Shown: positions 26,982-34,284 of the stretch, one piece after another
How the letters are laid out: each line of letters starts with the position of its first letter
Position numbering within the stretch: the stretch's first letter is position 1
Source of the DNA: JACVRW01 sp963850205
GTDB taxonomy: Bacteria; Actinomycetota; Thermoleophilia; Solirubrobacterales; Thermoleophilaceae
Direction of reading: 5' to 3'
DNA length: 64,000 nt
NCBI GenBank assembly: GCA_963850205.1
Contig: CAWKKJ010000012.1
Location: 1 to 64,000, forward strand
Made by a program: the position numbers and the translations under genes
Notes under the pieces: generated by a model
What the model was told of the DNA's origin: nothing
The model's database searches: none
What the model saw: only the letters and a program-made list of their open reading frames with translations

Positions 26982-27854
26982 TCAGAGCACGTTCTCCAGC
27001 AGCGCCACGAAGAGCACGGCGGTCACCAGGTCGGCCGTGGTCCCGGGGTTGAGCGCGTTGCCGTCGCTGCGCAGCGAGGCGTCGAACTCGGCCAGCGCGG
27101 TTCGGCCCGGGGCGCTCCGCACACCGCCGGCGGCGAGGACGTCACGGGCGCCGGCGGCCACGCGATCGGCGGCGCCGGCGCCGCGCTTGCGGGCGATCAG
27201 GGTGTCGGGGACGGCGGCCAGCAGGCGCAGGGCCAGCTCGACGATGGCGTCGCGAGGACGGAGCCCGTCGTCGAGCGCGTCCTTGAGGGTGGGCAGCCCG
27301 AGGTCGAAGGTAACGGCGTAGCCGGTGACGTACTCGGCGGCGATCGTGTCGCGCCCCGCGGCTGCGGCCATCGCCTCGCGCAGGGTCACCCGAGGTTCGT
27401 CGCGCACGTCGTGCTCGACCGGCTCGTCGAGGCCGCCGGCGCCCGCAAGGCGAATCGCTTCGTAGGCGCCTCGTGCGTCCTCGACCGTCAGCGCGCCGAG
27501 CACCTCGCCGAGGCGCTCACGGAGGGACCCGCCGCCCACTGCCGCGCGCGCGAGCGGCGCCAGGAGCAGCGCGATGCCGAGGTTGGTGTTGGCGCCCGCG
27601 TCGTCGCGCGACGCGCGGACCGCGGCCAGCACGGTCTCGCCCACGCCCCGCTCGCCCGCACGACCGAGCTCGGGACCGAGCGCCAGCCCACTCCGCAGCA
27701 TGTCCTCGTAGGAGGTGTCGCCGAAGTCGTGGCTCGGGGTGATGTTGCCCGGCTTCTCAGCGCTTGCCTCCAGCACGCAGGCCAGCTGCGCGGCGCCGGC
27801 GACCGTCGAGGTGGAGCCGCGGCGCTGCACCTGCTTGACCGGCATCGGGCGCAT
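26982..27854 (-). CDS. CitG-like (triphosphoribosyl-dephospho-CoA synthase family) protein
   Basis: The core AAQLACVLEASAEKPGNITP followed by SHDFGDTSYEDMLRSGLALG, GANTNLGIALLLAPLA and GNALNPGTTADLVTAVLFVA matches the CitG/MdcB fold, which attaches phosphoribosyl groups to dephospho-CoA. No citrate lyase or malonate decarboxylase genes are present, and CitG-like genes recur in H4MPT clusters. It therefore probably acts in cofactor synthesis, perhaps on a ribosyl phosphate; this is inference. The start at 27854 gives MRPMPVKQVQ; MPVKQVQ at 27845 is equally possible. It is the first gene of the minus-strand operon ending in mfnB. Confidence 0.75.
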   Translation of the reverse strand: MRPMPVKQVQRRGSTSTVAGAAQLACVLEASAEKPGNITPSHDFGDTSYEDMLRSGLALGPELGRAGERGVGETVLAAVRASRDDAGANTNLGIALLLAPLARAAVGGGSLRERLGEVLGALTVEDARGAYEAIRLAGAGGLDEPVEHDVRDEPRVTLREAMAAAAGRDTIAAEYVTGYAVTFDLGLPTLKDALDDGLRPRDAIVELALRLLAAVPDTLIARKRGAGAADRVAAGARDVLAAGGVRSAPGRTALAEFDASLRSDGNALNPGTTADLVTAVLFVALLENVL

Positions 27855-27873
27855 CGTATAGTCGGCCCGGCTC

Positions 27874-28653
27874 ATGACCCAGGAGGCGAGGTGGTCACAG
27901 CCGCGCGGTCGCCGGCTCGAGGGGGTGCGAGCCGTGGTCACGGGCGCTAGCAGCGGCATCGGCGCCGCCATCGCCGAGGCCTACGGCGGCGCGGGCGCCA
28001 CCCTGCTCCTGACCCACCGCGACAGCGCCGAGGAGGCGTTGGCGGTTGCGGAGCGGACCGGCCACGCCCTGGTCGCCCAGGCGGATCTGGGCACCCGCGC
28101 CGGCTGTGAGGCGCTGGTGGAAGAGGCCCGCGAACGGCTGGGGGGGCTGGACGTGTGGGTCAACAACGCCGGCGCGGACGTGCTCACCGGTGAGGCGGCC
28201 GGCTGGGACTGGGAGAGAAAGCTCGACCTGCTGCTGGCCGTCGACCTCAAGGGAACCGTCGCCTGCTCCGGCGCGGCCGGCGAGGTGATGCGCGCCCAGG
28301 ACGGGGGCGGGGCCATCGTGAACATGAGCTGGGACCACGTCGGCGCCGGGATGGCCGGAGAGAGCCCCGAGCTGTTCAGCGCCGTCAAGGGCGGTGTGCT
28401 CGCCTACAGCAAGAGCCTGGCGCGCAGCCTGGCGCCCGGGGTCCGCGTGAACGTGCTGTGCCCGGGCTGGATCGAGACCGCGTTCGCGCGCGACGCCGGC
28501 AGCGAGTTCCGCCGCTCGGTCGCGGAGTCCACGCCGCTCGGGCGCTGGGGCCGGCCGGAGGACGTCGCCGCGGCCGCGCTCTGGCTGGCGTCACCGGAGG
28601 CGGCCTTCATCACCGGGCAGGCCATCAACATCAACGGCGGCGTTGTGATGTAG
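27874..28653 (+). CDS. SDR-family oxidoreductase with Phe in place of the catalytic Tyr
   Basis: The cofactor loop AVVTGASSGIGAAIAEAYGG and WVNNAGADV are standard classical SDR. The active-site region reads NMSWDHVG (Ser present) and then ELFSAVKGGVLAYSKSLARS: the YxxxK motif appears as FSAVK, with Phe encoded at 28375-28377. The C-terminus (NVLCPGWIETAF, PEAAFITGQAININGGVVM) is normal. 259 residues. It leads a plus-strand unit with the pterin dehydratase and the dihydropteroate-synthase-like gene, so a role in pterin reduction is tempting. Without the Tyr, however, it may be a weak enzyme or a binding protein. Confidence 0.8.
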   Translation: MTQEARWSQPRGRRLEGVRAVVTGASSGIGAAIAEAYGGAGATLLLTHRDSAEEALAVAERTGHALVAQADLGTRAGCEALVEEARERLGGLDVWVNNAGADVLTGEAAGWDWERKLDLLLAVDLKGTVACSGAAGEVMRAQDGGGAIVNMSWDHVGAGMAGESPELFSAVKGGVLAYSKSLARSLAPGVRVNVLCPGWIETAFARDAGSEFRRSVAESTPLGRWGRPEDVAAAALWLASPEAAFITGQAININGGVVM

Positions 28654-28680
28654 TCGACCCAGTCGAAGGAGGCGATCACA

Positions 28681-29046
28681 GTGGAGACCAAGGTCAAGCT
28701 CAAGCCGTACACCGACGAGGAGGTCGAGGCCAAGATCACCCAGGACGGCCTCGAGGGCTGGTACCTCGACGGCGGGTGGCTCCGGCGCAAATACAACACC
28801 GACGGCTGGCCCACCACGCTGATGCTGGTCAACACGGTCGGCTATCTGTCCGAGGCGGCCAACCATCACCCCGACCTGGCGGTCACTTGGGGCAAGCTGT
28901 GGGTGAAGCTGCAGACGCACTCCAGCGGCGGCATCACCGACAAGGACTTCGCGCTGGCGCGCCAGATCGAGGACCACGTGATGTGGCGCCCGGAGCCCGA
29001 CAGCCCGCTCGAGGGGACGCCGAACAAGTTCGTCGTGAGCAAGTAG
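28681..29046 (+). CDS. Pterin-4a-carbinolamine dehydratase family protein
   Basis: The family signature EAANHHPDLAVTWGKLWVKL followed by THSSGGITDKDFALARQIED is complete, with the catalytic His pair in NHHPD. 121 residues, GTG start preceded by GAAGGAGG. Proteins of this fold dehydrate 4a-hydroxytetrahydrobiopterin. No phenylalanine hydroxylase is present here. Next to the dihydropteroate-synthase-like gene, a role in dephospho-H4MPT synthesis or repair is the better guess. It is 27 bases downstream of the SDR and 22 upstream of the next gene. Confidence 0.85.
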   Translation: METKVKLKPYTDEEVEAKITQDGLEGWYLDGGWLRRKYNTDGWPTTLMLVNTVGYLSEAANHHPDLAVTWGKLWVKLQTHSSGGITDKDFALARQIEDHVMWRPEPDSPLEGTPNKFVVSK

Positions 29047-29068
29047 AACGCCGCCTCCGCACACGCCC

Positions 29069-30445
29069 GTGGCCGAGCGGCTCCTGTTCGTAACCGGCAA
29101 GCTCGCCGCGCCGGCCCTGCGTGACGCGCTGGACCGCTCCGAGCTGCCGTTCGACTACGACGTCGCGGTCATGAAGATCACGGTGGCCGCGCTGATGACC
29201 ACCAGCTGGATCGCGGGCCGCCTCGAGCCCCCCGAGGCGGTCACGAGGATCATGATCCCCGGCCTCTGCGAGGGAGAGACCGACGTGCTGGCCGAGCGCT
29301 TCGGGATTCCCGTCGAGAAGGGGCCCGCCGACCTCAAGCGGCTGCCGAGCTGGTTCGGGCAGGCCGACGCGCGCGAGAGCTACGGCCCGCGCGACATCCG
29401 CGTGTTCGCGGAGATCAACCACGTTCCGCGGCTCAGCCGCGACCGGGTCCTCGAGCTCGCGGGCTACTACCGCGACGCCGGCGCCGACGTGATCGACCTG
29501 GGCCTGTCGCTCGAGCGAACGTGGCTCGACGACGGCCCCGCGGTGATCGCCGAGCTGCGCGAGCGCGGCTTCGCCCTGAGCATCGACACGCTGAACCCCG
29601 AAGAGATCCTGATGGCCGACGAGGCGGGCGTCGACTACGTGCTCAGCCTCAACGGCTCCAACCGCGACCTGGCCGAGCGTCTGCGGGCGACGCCCGTGCT
29701 CATCCCCGACACACCCGAGGACCTCGACAGCCTCGAGGCCACCATCGCCCACCTGGAGCGCCTCGGCAAGCCCTATCTCGTCGATCCGATCATCGAGCCG
29801 ATCGGCACCGGGTTCGCGGCCAGCCTCGGGCGCTACCTCGAGGTGCGCCGTCGCCATCCCGACGCGGAGATGTTCATGGGAATCGGCAACCTCACCGAGC
29901 TGACCGAGGCCGACAGCACCGGGGTGAACGCAATGCTCGTCGGCTTCTGCCAGGAGCTCGGCATCCGCAACGTGCTGACCACCGAGGTCATCGAGTGGGC
30001 GCAAGGCGCCGTCCAGGAGACGGTGCTGGCGGCGCAGCTCATGCACTTCGCGCAGGAGCAGGGCACGCCACCAAAGCACGTCGACGGGCGGCTGCTGACC
30101 GTGAAAGACGAGGACCTCCGCCCCTACGAGGAAGCCGAGCTGCGCGAGCTGCACGCACAGGTCACCGACCCGAACTTCCGCATCTTCGCCGACAGCGAGT
30201 GGATCTACGTCTTCAACAGCGAGCTGTTCGTCAAGGGCACCGACTTCAACGAGATCTTCGACCAGCTTGGGGTCGACGAGCCCACGCACGCCTTCTACCT
30301 CGGCAAGGAGCTGATGAAGGCCACGATCGCGCGCGCCCTGCGCAAGAACTACCGGCAGGAGTCGCCCCTCGACTGGGGCTACATGACCTTCGAGGAGCCG
30401 CGCCGGGAGCGTTTGAAGCTGACCGCGCGCGGAAAAAAGAAGTAG
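29069..30445 (+). CDS. Dihydropteroate-synthase-like protein of the H4MPT pathway
   Basis: An N-terminal domain of about 120 residues (RLLFVTGKLAAPALRDALDR, VMKITVAALMTTSWIAGRL) precedes a TIM barrel resembling dihydropteroate synthase. Barrel stretches are IRVFAEINHVPRLSRDRVLE, YYRDAGADVIDLGLSLERTW, LSIDTLNPEEILMADEAGVD and YLVDPIIEPIGTGFA. The C-terminal extension carries FRIFADSEWIYVFNSELFVK. 458 residues. This is the architecture of the proteins found in bacterial H4MPT clusters and archaea that are thought to couple the pterin to the ribosyl-aniline made by MptG; that function is inferred from families. GTG start. Confidence 0.85.
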   Translation: MAERLLFVTGKLAAPALRDALDRSELPFDYDVAVMKITVAALMTTSWIAGRLEPPEAVTRIMIPGLCEGETDVLAERFGIPVEKGPADLKRLPSWFGQADARESYGPRDIRVFAEINHVPRLSRDRVLELAGYYRDAGADVIDLGLSLERTWLDDGPAVIAELRERGFALSIDTLNPEEILMADEAGVDYVLSLNGSNRDLAERLRATPVLIPDTPEDLDSLEATIAHLERLGKPYLVDPIIEPIGTGFAASLGRYLEVRRRHPDAEMFMGIGNLTELTEADSTGVNAMLVGFCQELGIRNVLTTEVIEWAQGAVQETVLAAQLMHFAQEQGTPPKHVDGRLLTVKDEDLRPYEEAELRELHAQVTDPNFRIFADSEWIYVFNSELFVKGTDFNEIFDQLGVDEPTHAFYLGKELMKATIARALRKNYRQESPLDWGYMTFEEPRRERLKLTARGKKK

Positions 30446-30485
30446 TAGTGTCGACTCGCCAATCGGACCCAGAGGGAGGAGTGCC

Positions 30486-30935
30486 GTGGCCACGACCGCC
30501 GGTGAGCAGGTAGAGGGCCTGGACAGGCAAAACGGGGCGACGCTTGGTCGGATACTCGGCCGGGGGACCGTCGGGCGTGCCGAGGAGGGACCCGACGGCA
30601 AGATGACCGCCACCGTCAGGATCCCCGAGGACGAGCTGGTGTTTGAGCCTGGTGTCCTCGTCCTGCCCCATGCGGGCGAGGTCGAGCTCACGCTCATCAA
30701 CGACGACAAGAACACCCACTGCGCGGTCCTGCCGTGCAACGGCGACTACAAGTTCATCTGGTTGGTCAACCATTCCAAGGGAACGGCCAACCTCGAGCTC
30801 GACGGCCCGGGCTACTACTGGTACGGCTCCCGCACCGGCAACGACGAGGGCCGGGGCCTGACCGCTGCGATAGTCGTCGAAGGGGACGCTCCGCCGGAGG
30901 CAAAGCTGGACCGTCCTCCGCAGCCGCAGCCGTAA
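30486..30935 (+). CDS. Small cupredoxin-like PQQ-dehydrogenase-associated protein (MSMEG_3727-like)
   Basis: This 149-residue protein has a beta-sandwich pattern. DELVFEPGVLVLPHAGEVEL and LINDDKNTHCAVLPCNGDYK come first, then FIWLVNHSKGTANLELDGPG and YYWYGSRTGNDEGRGL. The His, Cys and Met-poor loop is cupredoxin-like but the copper ligand set is incomplete. It resembles the mycobacterial family encoded directly before a PQQ-dependent methanol/ethanol dehydrogenase. The GTG start has a strong GGGAGGAG ribosome-binding site. No signal peptide is visible, matching the downstream dehydrogenase. The gap to that gene is 45 bases. Confidence 0.75.
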   Translation: MATTAGEQVEGLDRQNGATLGRILGRGTVGRAEEGPDGKMTATVRIPEDELVFEPGVLVLPHAGEVELTLINDDKNTHCAVLPCNGDYKFIWLVNHSKGTANLELDGPGYYWYGSRTGNDEGRGLTAAIVVEGDAPPEAKLDRPPQPQP

Positions 30936-30980
30936 TCGAACGCAGGGCAGCTCAACCTCGAGCGTGGATAGGAGCACTTG

Positions 30981-32672
30981 ATGGCAACCGAGGAGTACGT
31001 AGACGCAGGCCAGGCCGTCGGTAACTCGACTCTGAGCCCGATCAAGGGCGAGGCGCCGCCTGCGGCCAATGACGTCACCTACGAGCGCATTCTCGACGCC
31101 CGCTCGGAGCCGGAGAACTGGCTCACCTACTACGGCGCCTACGACGGGCAGCGCTACAGCCCGCTCGACCAGATCAACAAGGAGAACGTCAAGCAGCTCG
31201 CTCCCGCGTGGGTCTTCCAGTGCGGCTCCGTGGGCCTGCACTCGGGCAAGTCGACGTACTCGTTCGAAGCCTCCCCGATCGTCGTGGACGGGATCATGTA
31301 CGTCACGGGCTGGGACGGCTGGGTCTGGGCCCTTGACGCCCGGACCGGAGAGCAGCTGTGGCAGTACAGGCATGCCATCCCGTACGACGTGTCGCTTTGC
31401 TGCGGCAACGTGAACCGCGGGGTCGCCGTGGCCGACGGGAAGGTCTTCGTCGCCACCCTGAACGCCCACATCATCGCGCTCGACTGCGCCAACGGCGAGA
31501 AGATCTGGGACCAGACCTACGGCGATGTGCGCGCCGGCGAGAGCGCCACGGTCGCTCCCCTGGTCGTGAAGGACATGGTCATCGTCGGGAGCTCCGGCGG
31601 GGAGTTCGGGGTGCGCGGACACGCCGACGCGTTCAACCGCGAGACCGGCGAGCGCGTGTGGCGGACCTACATGGTGCCGAAGCCCGGGGAGCGCGGCTCC
31701 GAGACCTGGCCTGAGGAGGGTGAGGCCTGGCAGCGCGGTGGGGCCAACTGCTGGGTCACGGCCACCTTCGACCCGGAGCTGAACCTCCTGTACTTCGGGA
31801 CCGGCAACCCCTGTCCCGATTTCGACGGAGCCGTCCGCGAGGGAGACAACCTCTTCACAGACAGCGGGGTATCCGTGGACCCCGACACGGGCGAGATCAA
31901 GGACTACTTCCAGTACACCCCGCACGACGTGTGGGACTACGACTCCGTGATGGAGCACATCCTGTTCGACCTCGACGGCCAGAAGATGGCGGCCCACTTC
32001 GACAAGAACGGGTTCCTCTACATCCTCGACCGAACGAACATGGAGCCCATCCGGGTGGTGCCGTTCGTTGACCGCATCGACTGGGGCGAGGTCGACGACA
32101 AGGGCAACGTGACGCCGAAGGTCTTCCCCGACAAGGAGGGCGACCCGGTGCACTTCTGGCCGGGGCCGGCGGGCGCCAAGGAATGGACGCACGCCTGTTA
32201 CAACCCGAACACCGAGTTGCTGTACGCCCCGGTGCAGGACGTCGGTGCGACGGCCACGCGGCGGCGCAGGGAGTTCAAGGAGAGCATCCCCTACTGGGGA
32301 GCTGGCGTCGCGGTGGACCTCGAGGACATGGCGGGGTCCATCAGCGCCTTCGATCCGCGCACGGGTGAGGAGCGCTGGCGCTTCAGCAATGACCTGCCGA
32401 TGTGCTCATCGGTGCTGACCACGGGCGGCAACCTGGTGTTCGCCGGCGAGCCCACCGGGGAGTTCAACGCGCTCGACGCGGAGACCGGAGAGCAGCTGTG
32501 GCAGTTCCAGTGCGGCAGCGGCCATCACAGCAGCCCGTGCTCCTACAGCATCGACGGCCGGCAGTACATCGCCGTGCCCACCGGTTGGGGCGCTTGGACG
32601 GAAGGGTTCCTGCCCGGGATGCTCGGGGCGGGTCAGGGAAGCTCCCTGTTCGTTTTCGCGCTGCCGGAGTAG
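30981..32672 (+). CDS. xoxF: Lanthanide-type PQQ-dependent alcohol/methanol dehydrogenase (XoxF-like)
   Basis: This beta-propeller quinoprotein has tryptophan-docking repeats (ALDARTGEQLW, AFDPRTGEERW, ALDAETGEQLW). The vicinal Cys pair SLCCGNVNRG and metal ligands Glu in GGEFGVRGHADAFN and Asn in FGTGNPCPDFDG are present. PHDVWDYDSV has the catalytic Asp and, two residues on, the extra Asp that marks lanthanide enzymes. It should oxidise methanol or another alcohol to the aldehyde. 563 residues. ATG at 30981 follows AGGAG, and an in-frame TAG lies 12 bases upstream. The N-terminus (MATEEYVDAGQAVGNS) is therefore real and has no signal peptide, unlike known periplasmic enzymes. No xoxG or xoxJ is nearby. 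Confidence 0.92.
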   Translation: MATEEYVDAGQAVGNSTLSPIKGEAPPAANDVTYERILDARSEPENWLTYYGAYDGQRYSPLDQINKENVKQLAPAWVFQCGSVGLHSGKSTYSFEASPIVVDGIMYVTGWDGWVWALDARTGEQLWQYRHAIPYDVSLCCGNVNRGVAVADGKVFVATLNAHIIALDCANGEKIWDQTYGDVRAGESATVAPLVVKDMVIVGSSGGEFGVRGHADAFNRETGERVWRTYMVPKPGERGSETWPEEGEAWQRGGANCWVTATFDPELNLLYFGTGNPCPDFDGAVREGDNLFTDSGVSVDPDTGEIKDYFQYTPHDVWDYDSVMEHILFDLDGQKMAAHFDKNGFLYILDRTNMEPIRVVPFVDRIDWGEVDDKGNVTPKVFPDKEGDPVHFWPGPAGAKEWTHACYNPNTELLYAPVQDVGATATRRRREFKESIPYWGAGVAVDLEDMAGSISAFDPRTGEERWRFSNDLPMCSSVLTTGGNLVFAGEPTGEFNALDAETGEQLWQFQCGSGHHSSPCSYSIDGRQYIAVPTGWGAWTEGFLPGMLGAGQGSSLFVFALPE

Positions 32673-32710
32673 TTCTGGAGTCCATCCACATCTGAGACTG
32701 GAGTTGAGAC

Positions 32711-33214
32711 ATGGGTTTCTTGCTTCTAGGTCTGGACAGCTTCATCGCGTGCATGGCCATCGGTGCGATCGTCGACCGAAAGTGGCGTTTGCCGCTCGCG
32801 GCGCTCTTCGTACTCGCCGACGGAACCGCGTTCCTCGTCGGGGCGGGCCTCGGTTGGACGATCTCGGCGGGCGTGACCGAAGTCCTCGGGATCGGGACCC
32901 TGGTCGCCTTGGGCGGGTATCTGATGGTCGTCGCCGCCGGCATGCGGCGGGCGGCGTACTGGCCCGTGTGGCTGGTCCCGTTCGCGCTGACCCTGGACAA
33001 CCTCGCCTTCGGCGTGGCCGGGGACTACTCGGGCGCGCTTGGCGGGCACGCCGCCGAGCAGGCGCTGTCGAGCGGACTGCTCGCGCTCGCCGGGCTGTAC
33101 GTCGGGAGCCTGCTCCCGCGCGCGGTCCCGTCGCTGCAGGGTCGCGTGGCCGGCGTGCGCCTGGCCGGAGCGGCGCTGCTGGTTGCGACCGGCGCCCTGT
33201 TCCTGATCGGTTGA
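32711..33214 (+). CDS. MntP-like six-helix membrane protein between xoxF and pqqA
   Basis: Six hydrophobic segments are visible. The first, FLLLGLDSFIACMAIGAIV, and the fourth, PFALTLDNLAFGVAGDYSGA, have the duplicated acidic pattern (LDSF..., LDNLAFG) of the MntP/LysE-like metal-efflux superfamily. 167 residues. Its fixed place between a lanthanide-type dehydrogenase and the PQQ operon suggests transport of a metal or small molecule needed by that enzyme. Manganese, lanthanide or another substrate cannot be distinguished from sequence. The gap from xoxF is 38 bases and to pqqA 36. Confidence 0.65.
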   Translation: MGFLLLGLDSFIACMAIGAIVDRKWRLPLAALFVLADGTAFLVGAGLGWTISAGVTEVLGIGTLVALGGYLMVVAAGMRRAAYWPVWLVPFALTLDNLAFGVAGDYSGALGGHAAEQALSSGLLALAGLYVGSLLPRAVPSLQGRVAGVRLAGAALLVATGALFLIG

Positions 33215-33250
33215 TCGACGAGCACTTGAATCCAACTGGGGAGGCAATCT

Positions 33251-33328
33251 ATGAAGTGGGTTAAGCCGAAGTTCGAGTACATCGACCTCTGCACCGAGGT
33301 CACCCTCTACCTGTACAACCGCAGGTAG
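33251..33328 (+). CDS. pqqA: PQQ precursor peptide
   Basis: This is a 25-residue peptide beginning MKWVKPKFEYIDLCTE and ending VTLYLYNRR. The Glu and Tyr that are cross-linked to make PQQ are present with the right spacing (EVTLY). GGGGAGGC lies 5-6 bases before the ATG. It is too short for normal gene callers. PqqE and PqqD, encoded downstream, would act on it first. Confidence 0.95.
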   Translation: MKWVKPKFEYIDLCTEVTLYLYNRR

Positions 33329-33387
33329 CAGGCCGAAGGCGACGTCGCCCCTGCCCTGGATCACCGCGGGGTAGGGGCCCCGGGGCC

Positions 33388-34284
33388 GTGCGCGTTCGCA
33401 TCCTCGGCTCCGCCGCCGGCGGCGGGTTTCCGCAGTGGAACTGCCGCTGCCCCACCTGCGAGGCCGCTCGCGCGGGAGTACGGGCGCAGCCTCGCACGCA
33501 GTCGTCGCTGGCGGTCCGCGGCGGCGAGGGGCCGTGGTTTCTCGTCAACGCCTCGCCGGATGCCCGCCAGCAGCTCGAGGGGCTCACACCCCCGCCTGCC
33601 GACGGCGTCCGCGCCGCGCCGATCGCGGGCGTGCTCCTCACCGACGCCGAGATCGACCACACCGCCGGGCTCCTGCTCCTGCGCGAGTCGGCCGCGCCGG
33701 TGCGCGTGTACGGCGACGAGGCCGTCGAGCGTGCGCTGAGAAGCGGGTATCCCGTGCTGGCGATCCTGGAGCGCTACTCCGGGGCCGAGTGGCAGACGCT
33801 CGAGCCCGAGCGCGCGACGGAACTGGAGGGCTCGAGCCTCACGGTCGAGAGCTTCCGGGTGGGCGGCGACGCACCGCGCTACCTGAGCGAGCGGGATGTG
33901 GACCTGCAGGCGATCGGCTTGGTCTTCCGCGACCGCGCGGGCGGCGGCGTGGTCACCTACGTTCCAGGCCTCGCCCGGCTGGACGACGGTGTGCTCAGCC
34001 GGTTCGCCGCCAGCGACCTCGTGCTCGCCGATGGGACCTTCTGGCGCGACGACGAGCTCGCCCGGCTCGGCATCTCGGACCGCAGCGCGCGCGACATGGG
34101 GCACGTGTCGCTCTCGGGCCCCGGCGGGACGCTCGAGGCGCTCGCGGGGCTGGACCGACCGCGCAAGGCGCTCGTGCACATCAACAACACCAACCCGATC
34201 CTGCTCGAGGACTCTCCGGAGCGGGAGGAGGTCCTGCGGGCGGGCGTGGAAGTTGCCTACGATGGCCTCGAGATCGAGCTATGA
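33388..34284 (+). CDS. pqqB: PQQ biosynthesis protein B (metallo-beta-lactamase fold)
   Basis: The start VRVRILGSAAGGGFPQWNCR followed by CPTCEAAR has the zinc-knuckle-like Cys set typical of PqqB. LLTDAEIDHTAGLLLLRE replaces the HxHxDH of classic metallo-lactamases with the PqqB form. DMGHVSLSGPGG and VHINNTNPILLEDSPE are also diagnostic. 298 residues, GTG start. PqqB is a hydroxylase acting on the cross-linked Glu-Tyr intermediate. Its stop overlaps the pqqC ATG. Confidence 0.95.
   Translation: MRVRILGSAAGGGFPQWNCRCPTCEAARAGVRAQPRTQSSLAVRGGEGPWFLVNASPDARQQLEGLTPPPADGVRAAPIAGVLLTDAEIDHTAGLLLLRESAAPVRVYGDEAVERALRSGYPVLAILERYSGAEWQTLEPERATELEGSSLTVESFRVGGDAPRYLSERDVDLQAIGLVFRDRAGGGVVTYVPGLARLDDGVLSRFAASDLVLADGTFWRDDELARLGISDRSARDMGHVSLSGPGGTLEALAGLDRPRKALVHINNTNPILLEDSPEREEVLRAGVEVAYDGLEIEL

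Noticed and set aside
29069..30445. Ordinary folate dihydropteroate synthase (folP)
   Set aside because: It has a large extra N-terminal domain, lacks the standard FolP pterin-loop sequence and lies in the H4MPT cluster with no other folate genes.
28934..32192. Long minus-strand open frames opposite the dihydropteroate-synthase-like gene and xoxF
   Set aside because: They have no recognisable domains, show mirrored codon bias, and lie opposite strong plus-strand families.
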